Source: JALCRY01 sp050946575
Lineage (GTDB): Bacteria; Bacillota; Clostridia; Peptostreptococcales; Anaerovoracaceae
Assembly: GCA_050946575.1 (NCBI GenBank)
Contig: JBMNVB010000002.1
Location: forward strand, 137,152-201,151
Reading direction: 5' to 3'
Length of the DNA stretch: 64,000 bases
Shown here: positions 43,561 to 51,585 of the stretch, one piece after another
Position numbering within the stretch: the stretch's first letter is position 1
Layout of the letters: every line of letters begins with the position of its first letter
Translations under genes and position numbers: made by a program
Notes under the pieces: model-generated
Databases searched by the model: none
Told to the model about the DNA's origin: nothing
What the model saw: only the letters and a program-made list of their open reading frames with translations

Positions 43561-45633
43561 TTAAATGAAAAGCGAACCTATATTGAAAACGAGGAACGAG
43601 CACACCCACGCGACAGCGATCTGGAAACATGCCGCGAACAGCGTGTATTTCCAGCTGCCGGATTCACTCTTTATGACCGCGAGTGACGCGGCGCACGGCA
43701 CGTACAGCAGACAGAAAATCATGAGGGAGTACGCATTCAGCGCCGTGAACCCGGATGCTCCGAGTATCGATGAGAGTGCAGCCATGCCGGACGCCGCATT
43801 GATATTGTTCACGCTGTAAAGTACCGCGACGCTCGATACTACCACTTCTTTCGCGGAGATGCCCGCGATGATCGCGACGGCTATCTCCCAGTAGCCGAGC
43901 CCGAGAGGCCTGAAGAACGGCACGATCGCCTTTCCGATTATCGCGCCGAAGCTCTGCGAAATATCGGTCGTGTACCCGTGGACGCCGAAATTGAGTATGA
44001 ACCACATCACAACGGACGCGACGAATATTATCCCGCCGGCGCGCTGGAGATAGTCCTTGACCTTTTCCCAGACGAATATCATTACTGTCCTCGCTGACGG
44101 CGCCTTGTATTCCGGCAGTTCAATGAGCAGGAACTGCTGATCTTCATGTCTCCTGCCGAGAAGGTGCGATATGAACGCGACGAGCAGTCCGACGAAGAAA
44201 CCGATGAGGTACAGTGAGAACGCGACCAGCACCGCCTTGTCGCCGAAGAACATTTTCGAAAAAAGTATGTATATCGTGAGCCGCGCGCTGCACGACATGA
44301 ACGGCGTGATAAGCATTACGCGCAGCCTGTCGCGCCGGTTCTCAAGCGTCCTTGAGGCCATGATGGCGGGCACGGTGCATCCGAAGCCGAGAATGAGCGG
44401 GATGAACGCCCTGCCGGACAGCCCGAGCCTTCCCATCAGACCGTCCATGACATACGCGACCCTGGCCATATATCCGCTGTCCTCTATGAACGCGAGGCAC
44501 AGGAACAGTATGAATATGTTCGGAAGGAACGTCAGTATACCGCCGACTCCGGCGATCACGCCGTCTGTGATGAGCGCCGTGAATGCTTCCGAAGCCCCGG
44601 CGGATGTCAGCCACGCCCCGGCCGAACGGCCGAGCCAGTCTATTCCCAGGGAAAAATAGTCACTGAAAATATTCCCGACTCTGAACGTCAGAAAGAAAAC
44701 TATCGCCATGATCCCGAGGAATATAGGTATCCCCCAGATCCTGTTCGTGAGCACGGCATCCACCCTGTCGGTGACAGCGGCCTTCACATCTCTGTTCACG
44801 ACGACTTCTCTTATTATCTCTTCGATGAAATCGTATTTCTGATTAATGATGTCGTCTTCGTAACTCCGGTCGATGACATCCGGAAGATCCACGGGGTATT
44901 TTTCCGTGACTTCCTTATCCTTCTCAAGGAGCTTGAGCGCGGTCCAGCGGTGATTCCGTATCTCGCCCGGGTATCTGACTTTAAGTTCATCAATCACGGC
45001 GTCGATCTTGTCCTCTATCTCGTCGCTGTACACCATCGCGTACTCGCTGTGATGCTCGTGTCTGTGCTTCGAATACTTCGCTGTCGTATAATCGTGTCCG
45101 TGGATTATCGCGTCCGGATGCTTCGCGTTCAGATGATGATGGACAGCGTGCATCAATACCTCGAGTCCGCGTTTCTTCCTCGCGGACACCGGTATCACCG
45201 GCACCCCGAGCATCTCCGGCAGCCTGTGCAGGTCGATCCCCATGCCGCGCTTCTCGACTATGTCCATCATATTGAGCGCGACGACGACCGGCTTCCCGAG
45301 CTCGAGAAGCTGCAGTGTCAGATACAGGTTGCGTTCGAGCGACGACGCGTCTACGACGTCTATGATGATGTCCACTTCATCGCTGAGAATGAAATTACGC
45401 GAAACCACCTCTTCCATCGTGTACGATGTGAGGCTGTATGTGCCCGGAAGATCGACCAGTCTGAAACGGTCGTTTTTATACCGCATCGAGCCTTCGACTT
45501 TTTCCACCGTGACGCCCGGCCAGTTCGCGACTTTGAGATTCGCCCCGCTGAAGGCGTTGAACAGCGTAGTTTTCCCGCAGTTCGGATTTCCGACAAAACC
45601 TATTGTGGCGTTGTATTTCATCTGTGCGTTCAT
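43561..45633 (-). CDS. feoB: Ferrous iron transport protein B
   Basis: 690 residues. The N-terminal G domain has G1 GNPNCGKT (residues 15-22), DLPGTYSL (G3) and NMMD (G4), followed by the GDI-like helical part and a membrane domain from about residue 305 with GCTVPAIMASRT and Gate motifs. It moves Fe2+ inward across the inner membrane. The start ATG overlaps the feoA stop (ATGA), so translation is coupled. The C-terminus is about 80 residues shorter than E. coli FeoB but usual for this group. Confidence 0.97.
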   Translation of the reverse strand: MNAQMKYNATIGFVGNPNCGKTTLFNAFSGANLKVANWPGVTVEKVEGSMRYKNDRFRLVDLPGTYSLTSYTMEEVVSRNFILSDEVDIIIDVVDASSLERNLYLTLQLLELGKPVVVALNMMDIVEKRGMGIDLHRLPEMLGVPVIPVSARKKRGLEVLMHAVHHHLNAKHPDAIIHGHDYTTAKYSKHRHEHHSEYAMVYSDEIEDKIDAVIDELKVRYPGEIRNHRWTALKLLEKDKEVTEKYPVDLPDVIDRSYEDDIINQKYDFIEEIIREVVVNRDVKAAVTDRVDAVLTNRIWGIPIFLGIMAIVFFLTFRVGNIFSDYFSLGIDWLGRSAGAWLTSAGASEAFTALITDGVIAGVGGILTFLPNIFILFLCLAFIEDSGYMARVAYVMDGLMGRLGLSGRAFIPLILGFGCTVPAIMASRTLENRRDRLRVMLITPFMSCSARLTIYILFSKMFFGDKAVLVAFSLYLIGFFVGLLVAFISHLLGRRHEDQQFLLIELPEYKAPSARTVMIFVWEKVKDYLQRAGGIIFVASVVMWFILNFGVHGYTTDISQSFGAIIGKAIVPFFRPLGLGYWEIAVAIIAGISAKEVVVSSVAVLYSVNNINAASGMAALSSILGASGFTALNAYSLMIFCLLYVPCAASLAVIKSESGSWKYTLFAACFQIAVAWVCSFLVFNIGSLFI

Positions 45634-45851
45634 ATCTCCTCCACCTCAATGTTTTCGGAGATATTCTTCCCGACTGCGAACCGCGTGCCTCTCACCTTGA
45701 TGATGAGCGTCCCTCCGCTTTTATTGTTCATGACTTCCACGGGCGTTCCGGATGTCATCCCGAGCGCCTCGAGATGCTGTTTTATCTGCTCGCGGAGCCG
45801 CATTGATTTTATTCTGTAGTAATGTTCGGGTCTGCCGAGGTTAAGCTTCAT
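45630..45851 (-). CDS. feoA: Ferrous iron transport protein A
   Basis: 73 residues, an SH3-like fold. The family pattern IKQHLEALGMTSGTPVEVMN, then GGTLIIKVRGTRFAVGKNI, is clear. FeoA is a cytoplasmic partner of FeoB. GAGAGGAG is the ribosome site. It ends within the first codon of feoB. Confidence 0.93.
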   Translation of the reverse strand: MKLNLGRPEHYYRIKSMRLREQIKQHLEALGMTSGTPVEVMNNKSGGTLIIKVRGTRFAVGKNISENIEVEEI

Positions 45852-45873
45852 TTTTCTCCTCTCTCCAAGTACG

Positions 45874-45909
45874 TTATACAGTATAAATTATCCCCGTTCT
45901 AACTGTCAA
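45874..45909 (-). promoter_or_regulatory. feoAB promoter with an overlapping palindrome
   Basis: Minus strand: TTGACA (45904-45909), 18-base spacer, TATACT (45880-45885). A palindrome TTATAC-A-GTATAA (45874-45886) covers the -10, a likely repressor site. The terminator of the preceding gene ends three bases upstream of the -35. Confidence 0.7.
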
Positions 45910-45911
45910 TA

Positions 45912-45941
45912 AAACAGCGCATCATCACGGATGCGCTGTTT
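45912..45941 (-). terminator. Terminator of the first surface-protein gene
   Basis: Twelve-base stem AAACAGCGCATC (45912-45923) / GATGCGCTGTTT (45930-45941), six-base loop, then TATTG on the minus strand. It lies 32 bases after the stop of the surface-protein gene. Confidence 0.8.
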
Positions 45942-45973
45942 CCTGAATATTATCATTTTCAGATGTATCGCTC

Positions 45974-48508
45974 TCAGCCCTTATTATGCTGTTTTCTCGC
46001 GAGCGCTATCCCGATGACTGCGGCCGCCGCGGCCATCAATGCAATGAACGGTGCCGCGCTGAAGCTGTCGCCGGTCGTGATCGACCCTGAGGCATCATCG
46101 CCGGCCGAGCCCGAAGCATATAAGGAATCAAGTTTGTTATAAATAGTCCACTCCGTACCGCTGTGGCTTATCTCCGGTGTATCGAACAGATACGTTATAT
46201 CGTTTCCGTCCTTGTCCAGCACATAAGTTTCCTTGACACTGTATGTATACTCGTTTCCGGAGTCGTCATATTTCGGCAGATTCGATATCGTTCCGGTGTA
46301 GACCGGTGATTCCTGGAACGTGATGTCGGAACTCGTTTCGGAATGTATGCTTCCCGTGAGCTCGAAACTCGCGACAGGATCGCTGTCTACGCCGTTATAT
46401 ACATCAATGCCGACCGTACCGATATGTTCCGGATCCACACTGCCGGCCCATATTTTCGTGACAGTGATCTCGTCCTTTTCATTATTGGTATTTGTCGTAG
46501 TCCAGACATTGTCGACAAGCGTCGGATCAGACGCGGTGTAATTCGAAGATACATCATTGCCCGAGGAATCCGTCACGGCCGTTTCCACCACACGGTAGTC
46601 CAGGTCGCTGTCCAGGTCATAGAAATGCCCGATCCACGCCTCCGTCTCGACAGTGTCGATAGCGCCGTCAAGTTCCGCGGTGCTGCCTTCGTCAGTCCAG
46701 GTCTCGCCGCCGTCCGTGCTTTCCTGCAGCTTGAATGTGACTGTGATCCCGTCGTGCGGTCCGACCCAGCTCTTTGCGAACGCTACGCTGGTCTCGCCCG
46801 CACTGTTGTTCGTGACGATATACGTATCATCCTCTACACTGTATTCCGGATTGTAATCATCTATCGACTCCACGCTGTCTTCCAGTACAGAAGTCTCTTC
46901 GATCATGTATTCGATCTCGGTGGTCCCGTCATAAAGAGGCAGATCCGAAAATGTCCCTGTCCACGGATCAGTTTCCGTACCGTCAAGCGTCGCGGTCACA
47001 TTGCTGCCGCTGTCGTCGGTGACGTTCGTCCATGTCGTACCGCCGTCCGTGCTCTGGAGCAGCGCGATCGTTACTGTCGTGCCCGAGGTCGGATCACCGT
47101 CCGGCCATCTCTTTTCATAAGCGATATCCGTGGTTTTTTCCTCGTTGACGAGTGTTACCGTATTATCAGACGTTGTGGATGAACTGTCATAATAGCTCGT
47201 CAGATCATTGCCCGAAGCATCTTCGACCGCAGTTTCCTGCACATCGTATGTTATCTCATCGCCCGAAGACGTTGACACCGGAAGATCGGTGAACGAGCCG
47301 GCCCACGCAGTGGATTCCGTGTCGTCCGTTACTCCGTCCATTTCCGCGGTAACGTTCACTCCGGAGTCATCAGTTACGTTTGACCATGTTTCTCCGTCGT
47401 CCGTGCTCATCATAAGTGCGACTGTCACTATCCTCGTTCCCGCCGTCGGATTCCCGTCGGGCCACGATTTGGTATAGTTTATCTCTGTCGTCTGATTGAC
47501 ATAATTAACTAAAGTCTGATTGTAATTTCCCGATGAACTGTCACTGCCGAAAGTAATAGTGATCGTTTTGTCCGCGGCCGTTTCGAATGTCACGCCGTCT
47601 CCGTCAGTTGTGCTGATCTCCTCGTGAAGGATATATGTCTGGTCACCCGCTGTATCCGAAGTTAAGGAGAACGACGCGGAAGTGTACCCGCTGCTTATTG
47701 TCTGAGTGTCGACAAGATTGCTTTCGCTCACGCTGTCCTTATACAGATACAGTGTCACGTCGGGAGTCGTTCCGCTGTAGGCCGTGCCCGCCAGAGAGCC
47801 CGAAGTCGAAGAGTATAACCAGGATTTATTCACTGTGAACTCCGCCGAATAAGTCGACGATGTCTGGAGATACCCTCTTGCGAAGTTCTGATAAATTCCA
47901 TCCTGAGTATATGTATCTACGACGAAATTAGAAGGTGCAGAATTCGCTTCAGCCGTTTCTACTAGAGTTGTCGCCTGAGAATAAGGGAACGGAGTCCAGT
48001 TGGGGTTTGTTATATTCCATATCGCGGCCAGGGTATAACTGCGAAGCTCTGAATCCGTATATGACGTCACGTCGGTTCCGTTCTGCTCCGTCCACGCGGT
48101 GCCGTTATCTCCTCCCAGATTGGGATATCCGTAGTATAGTATATTTCGTATCGTCTGCGCCTCGCTCTCAGTTACGCCGCTCGCGGCGTAACTCGCAAGT
48201 TCAGAATCACTAACACCACTATGTAGAGTGTAGCCAGTCTGCCCTGTAGCCAGCGGCCAATCGGCATCTCGATCAAGGCAATAAACAATAGGGTCACTGT
48301 CGGAATTTGCATTTGCCGTGAGTCTTGCTCTGAAAAAACCAGTGTTTGTGCCCTCATCTTCCATGTAAACCGTATACTCCCCGTCCGCATGCGACATCGG
48401 CGCGAACGTCCAGATCATGCCGATCGCCGCCAGCAGCGCCAAAAAGAGTATTCCGAGTCTTATCCTCGCTTTACCAGATAAATTCTGCATCTTAGATTTT
48501 CCTCTCAT
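45974..48508 (-). CDS. Wall-anchored adhesin-like protein: degenerate thioester domain and five Cna_B-type domains
   Basis: 844 residues from ATG 48508 (AGGAG six bases upstream). The N-terminal signal segment (basic, then hydrophobic at 17-36) is followed by a thioester-like domain with C77 in IVYCLDR, but the glutamine motif reads TLAAIW (159-164) instead of TQxAIW. Five beta-sandwich repeats follow at about 223-336, 341-456, 460-568, 573-675 and 680-793; each opens with a lysine (NKSW, YTKSW, YEKRW, FAKSW, VTKIW) and ends with a conserved glutamate (ETAV, EETSV), as in Cna_B domains that form isopeptide bonds. The C-terminus has SITTGDS, a hydrophobic helix and ARKQHNKG. That is a sortase-like signal of unusual form. 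Likely an adhesin. Confidence 0.82.
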   Translation of the reverse strand: MRGKSKMQNLSGKARIRLGILFLALLAAIGMIWTFAPMSHADGEYTVYMEDEGTNTGFFRARLTANANSDSDPIVYCLDRDADWPLATGQTGYTLHSGVSDSELASYAASGVTESEAQTIRNILYYGYPNLGGDNGTAWTEQNGTDVTSYTDSELRSYTLAAIWNITNPNWTPFPYSQATTLVETAEANSAPSNFVVDTYTQDGIYQNFARGYLQTSSTYSAEFTVNKSWLYSSTSGSLAGTAYSGTTPDVTLYLYKDSVSESNLVDTQTISSGYTSASFSLTSDTAGDQTYILHEEISTTDGDGVTFETAADKTITITFGSDSSSGNYNQTLVNYVNQTTEINYTKSWPDGNPTAGTRIVTVALMMSTDDGETWSNVTDDSGVNVTAEMDGVTDDTESTAWAGSFTDLPVSTSSGDEITYDVQETAVEDASGNDLTSYYDSSSTTSDNTVTLVNEEKTTDIAYEKRWPDGDPTSGTTVTIALLQSTDGGTTWTNVTDDSGSNVTATLDGTETDPWTGTFSDLPLYDGTTEIEYMIEETSVLEDSVESIDDYNPEYSVEDDTYIVTNNSAGETSVAFAKSWVGPHDGITVTFKLQESTDGGETWTDEGSTAELDGAIDTVETEAWIGHFYDLDSDLDYRVVETAVTDSSGNDVSSNYTASDPTLVDNVWTTTNTNNEKDEITVTKIWAGSVDPEHIGTVGIDVYNGVDSDPVASFELTGSIHSETSSDITFQESPVYTGTISNLPKYDDSGNEYTYSVKETYVLDKDGNDITYLFDTPEISHSGTEWTIYNKLDSLYASGSAGDDASGSITTGDSFSAAPFIALMAAAAAVIGIALARKQHNKG

Positions 48509-48513
48509 CAAAG

Positions 48514-48540
48514 GCTCCTCTCCACAAATCACCGAGGAGC
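48514..48540 (-). promoter_or_regulatory. Hairpin over the ribosome site of the first surface-protein gene
   Basis: GCTCCTC (48514-48520) is complementary to GAGGAGC (48534-48540) with a 13-base loop. The ribosome binding site of the gene lies in one arm, so the hairpin would hide it. Confidence 0.5.
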
Positions 48541-48594
48541 ACTTTCCTTAATAATATATAAGTACCCTTTTATTTTTTTATTAAATGATTAATT

Positions 48595-48623
48595 ATTATA
48601 CCCAACTGAAAAAAGGAAATCAA
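48595..48623 (-). promoter_or_regulatory. Promoter of the first surface-protein gene
   Basis: Minus strand: TTGATT (48618-48623), 17-base spacer, perfect TATAAT (48595-48600). The leader would be about 80 bases and contains the hairpin over the ribosome site. Confidence 0.7.
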
Positions 48624-48684
48624 CAGCGATAAAAGCGGATCCGATCCGTCCCTGACTGTATAAATCCATGCATACAGGACGCCG

Positions 48685-48717
48685 CATGAAAACCGCGCGC
48701 TGAGTGCGCGCGGTTTT
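48685..48717 (-). terminator. Terminator of the second surface-protein gene
   Basis: AAAACCGCGCGC (48689-48700) / GCGCGCGGTTTT (48706-48717), loop TGAGT. On the minus strand the hairpin is followed by CATG rather than a long T-tract, but the stem is very stable and its 3' arm ends in TTTT. Confidence 0.75.
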
Positions 48718-48740
48718 ATCAATACACTATCGGCACTGTA

Positions 48741-51014
48741 TTACCTGCTGTATTTCGCCTTTCTCCTGCGGCTGAATATCACCCAGGCGGCCGCCGCAGC
48801 GGCAGCGATAAGAGCGATATACACGGACGTCATACCCATGTCACCTGTCAAAGGAGATCCGGTTTCTGATGACGGAGTAGATATCGCTGACTCGCTGTCA
48901 GGATTCTCACTGTCCGGAGTCTCCGGGGTCTCGTCCTGCGGGTTCTCCGACGGCGTCACGGGGATCGATTCGTCTTCCATCGTGACTTCAGCTTCCTGAG
49001 CGACAGACTCGACTCCGTCCGTGATCACATGGATCATGCCCTCGTCATCGACCCTGAATGTGATCGGATCCGCCGTATCGTACCCTTCCGGTGCCGCTCT
49101 TTCGACAAGCGTGTATGTACCGGCCGGAAGAGATATCGCGTGGTCATTTCCGTCTGTCGTCCAGCTTTCTATCGACTCACCGTCTTCGCTGCTTCCGGAA
49201 ACGAGTTCGAGTTCGGCGCCCGTGAGCGCATCGCCGGAATCCGCATCCACTTTCCTGAAAGTGACACTATGCTTTATCTGCGTGTCTTTCATGGTAATGA
49301 CGGCTTCCGAGGCTTCCGTCTTTGTTCCGTCGTCGGAGAGCAGATACATCTTCCCGCTCGTTCCTATAATAAACCTGATAGGATCCGCCTTCTCATATCC
49401 CTGCGGAGCGGAAGTCTCGGTCAGTGTGTACGTTCCGGCATCCAGCACTTTCATATGCGAGTTCCCGTCTGTAGTCCAGCTCTCGATCACTTCGCTGCCT
49501 GATGTGCCTGCCTTCGTAAGCGTAAGCCCGGCTCCGGTCACATAAGCACCTGTGTCTGAATCCACCTTCCTGAATTCGACTTCCGGTTTCTTCACGTCCA
49601 CAAGCGTCAGAGCAGCGGTATCCTGCTTCTCATAGACATATCCCTTGCCGCTCACATACTTTCTGATATAGATATTGTAATTAGCGTCTATCGTAAATAT
49701 TATTTTCGCTGCCTTTTCGTATCCGTCGGGGACGTTCGTCTCTTCCAGCTTGTAGACCTCATTCGGCGAAAATTTCGCTGTATTTATATAATGAGTCTTT
49801 CCGTCAGTTGTCCACTCCATTCCTTCCATATCGATATAACGCGTACCGGAGTCATTCATTTTACTGATCTTAAGGGTCGCGCCCTTTACGGGATCTCCGT
49901 TATTATCGATTTTTTCGACCGCGAGCTTCGGAGCATTGCTGACAGTTACCTTCTGCTGCTTTTTCACGAAACGTGCGCCGATCATGTTCTGATATTCATC
50001 TCCGAAGATAGAATCCGTAGTAGTGAAAAACTCCGCCGTGGTATCATTGTCGGTATAATATTTCCCGCAAAGTTCGCTGTACGCGGATTTCATGTCGTCG
50101 GTCCATTCATCGGTGGCATCGTCGGGTTTATTGCTCACCCCGGCTGTGTTCTCGGAATAGCGGACGCTGTCCGTCTGATACCAGATCGCCCACTGCGTCA
50201 CGGCATAAAACTGGCGGTCCGTGAGATTGTATTTTGCCTTGAGCCCGCTGCCGTCGTTCGGAAAACCGCTGTAAAGGATACCGAGGATATTCTTGTAGGC
50301 AGTCTCACTGTCTTCGCGGAGACTGTCACTGTACTCGCTGAAAAGTTCAGGCGTACTGTTCTGAGAATAGTATTTCGCCTTATTATATCTGTCGACCCCG
50401 GCCTTCTTCTTGTTAAAGCAGTATACATATTCAATGCCGCCATCGTCAGGGTTGAGGACCTTCATCATGTTCGCGCTGTAATCGCTCTCCCATTCGACGA
50501 TATTGCCGTTGATATCAGTATACTGCCCCTGCTGTCCGTCTTTAGTGTAGACATATTCATCACCCTTCGCAGGATAATTGAACGCGAGCGAGAGGCTCTG
50601 GATATAGTATTTCTTCGTCGTCTCGCCGTTCTTCACCTGGCCGTTATCCTCCACCGTGAAATTGGCGTCGTCGGCAAGATCGTACTGCCCCGTGACCTTT
50701 GTCTGCTTCAGCACATAGTCACCCGGTTCGAGCTGTACGGTCGTCGCAGTCGTGTCGGACGTGAATGTAATGACAGGCTTGCTTTCTCCCTCTTTATATA
50801 TCTCAAAACCGCAGCCGGCTTTCTGATTTCCGTTCTCGTCGACATTCCTGATGGTGACGCTGTATTTCGTTCCGTCGGCATGTGCCGTCATGGAAAACGA
50901 AGCGCTCAGCAGCATTGATACAGCTGTAAGCACCGCCAGCAGGACTGCAATGGACCGTCTGCGTGTCTGTGATCCCTCACCGGGGACTCTGTTAAAAGAA
51001 AATTTACTTTCCAT
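48741..51014 (-). CDS. Wall-anchored adhesin-like protein with thioester domain and SpaA-like repeats
   Basis: 757 residues. Signal peptide (RRRSIAVLLAVLT core, cleavage near 47). A first Cna_B/SpaA-like segment covers about 48-125. The thioester domain has C199 in YVYCFN and the intact glutamine motif TQWAIW (273-278). Three further repeats are related to each other: each has K in VEKID, FRKVD or FRKVD, a SWTTDGNxH-type segment and E in LEETNVPDGYEKA, LTETSAPQGYEKA or LVERAAPEGYDTA. A Pro/Glu/Ser-rich stalk leads to SPLTGD, a hydrophobic helix and RRRKAKYSR, a sortase-type signal with S instead of L. The intact thioester suggests covalent binding to host surfaces, by analogy with known adhesins. 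Confidence 0.85.
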   Translation of the reverse strand: MESKFSFNRVPGEGSQTRRRSIAVLLAVLTAVSMLLSASFSMTAHADGTKYSVTIRNVDENGNQKAGCGFEIYKEGESKPVITFTSDTTATTVQLEPGDYVLKQTKVTGQYDLADDANFTVEDNGQVKNGETTKKYYIQSLSLAFNYPAKGDEYVYTKDGQQGQYTDINGNIVEWESDYSANMMKVLNPDDGGIEYVYCFNKKKAGVDRYNKAKYYSQNSTPELFSEYSDSLREDSETAYKNILGILYSGFPNDGSGLKAKYNLTDRQFYAVTQWAIWYQTDSVRYSENTAGVSNKPDDATDEWTDDMKSAYSELCGKYYTDNDTTAEFFTTTDSIFGDEYQNMIGARFVKKQQKVTVSNAPKLAVEKIDNNGDPVKGATLKISKMNDSGTRYIDMEGMEWTTDGKTHYINTAKFSPNEVYKLEETNVPDGYEKAAKIIFTIDANYNIYIRKYVSGKGYVYEKQDTAALTLVDVKKPEVEFRKVDSDTGAYVTGAGLTLTKAGTSGSEVIESWTTDGNSHMKVLDAGTYTLTETSAPQGYEKADPIRFIIGTSGKMYLLSDDGTKTEASEAVITMKDTQIKHSVTFRKVDADSGDALTGAELELVSGSSEDGESIESWTTDGNDHAISLPAGTYTLVERAAPEGYDTADPITFRVDDEGMIHVITDGVESVAQEAEVTMEDESIPVTPSENPQDETPETPDSENPDSESAISTPSSETGSPLTGDMGMTSVYIALIAAAAAAAWVIFSRRRKAKYSR

Positions 51015-51216
51015 ATCTTCAGTCTTCCCTAAAACCTTTAATAATCACATCTGCCCGTGCGTCATTCGCGCTGCCGCAGATAATAGATTGTTCAAAATTT
51101 TATCCTGTGCAGTATACTTCAGCATTTTCACATTTTCTATGGCATATGCAACAGTTGTAAAATCTTTTTAATAAATCTTCAAAGTGTTCGCAATGCCCGG
51201 ATGAATGCTGCAAGAT
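51015..51216. other. Intergenic stretch between the surface-protein gene and the tRNA-Ser remnant
   Basis: No gene or RNA is recognised here. The region should hold the promoter of the second surface-protein gene, which is read leftward, but no -35/-10 pair stands out clearly. AT content rises towards the tRNA remnant. Confidence 0.5.
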
Positions 51217-51249
51217 AAAACCCCTCTCAGTCTCATTAACTGAGAGAGG
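51217..51249 (-). terminator. Former terminator of the tRNA-Ser gene
   Basis: On the minus strand ACTGAGAG pairs with CTCTCAGT across a seven-base loop and is followed by GGGGTTTTAT. It lies six bases beyond the CCA end of the tRNA-Ser remnant and is probably the original tRNA terminator. Confidence 0.75.
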
Positions 51250-51255
51250 TCCTTC

Positions 51256-51313
51256 TGGCGGAGAAGGTGGGATTCGAACCCACGGTACCATTAAGGTACA
51301 CCGCATTTCGAGT
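51256..51313 (-). other. 3' half of tRNA-Ser(CGA): attachment-site remnant at the island boundary
   Basis: On the minus strand the sequence runs from the anticodon loop CTCGAAA through the 3' anticodon strand TGCGG, a class II variable arm (TGTACC...GGTACC), the T arm GTGGGTTCGAATCCCAC and the acceptor CTTCTCC-G-CCA. Nothing upstream pairs with TGCGG or with the acceptor, so the 5' half is missing. This is the classic footprint of integration into a tRNA gene, where one end keeps only the 3' part. The whole tRNA should lie at the other end of the element, beyond this window. Confidence 0.88.
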
Positions 51314-51470
51314 TTTATGGGTCAATGGTTGTTTAGTGATTTTTGAAGGCGGTTTTGGTGAACTTTGTATTCGCCGAAAACGCTTGATATGAATGGCTTT
51401 TTGGGCAGTTATGCTGATGAAACCCAGATAAATACAAGGGAATTCGAATAACGGCATTTTCGCTGTTTTT

Positions 51471-51513
51471 GGAAAGAACAGGCACTATTTTGGAAAGAAC
51501 TGCGGAAAGAACA
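51471..51513 (+). repeat. Three short direct repeats GGAAAGAAC near the attachment site
   Basis: GGAAAGAAC occurs at 51471, 51492 and 51504 (the first two preceded by TTTT). Their place about 160-200 bases inside the element fits arm-type binding sites for a recombinase or excisionase. Confidence 0.5.
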
Positions 51514-51585
51514 GTATAAACACATCAACAACGGCAATACACAGGAAAACCTACACCGATAAAAATATTTACGAGGTGTATTGCT

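Noticed and set aside
51256..51313. An intact tRNA gene
   Set aside because: Only the 3' half is present; no 5' acceptor strand or D arm is found upstream.
51100..51457. Short minus-strand frames across the tRNA-Ser remnant
   Set aside because: They translate tRNA and terminator sequence and have no start context.
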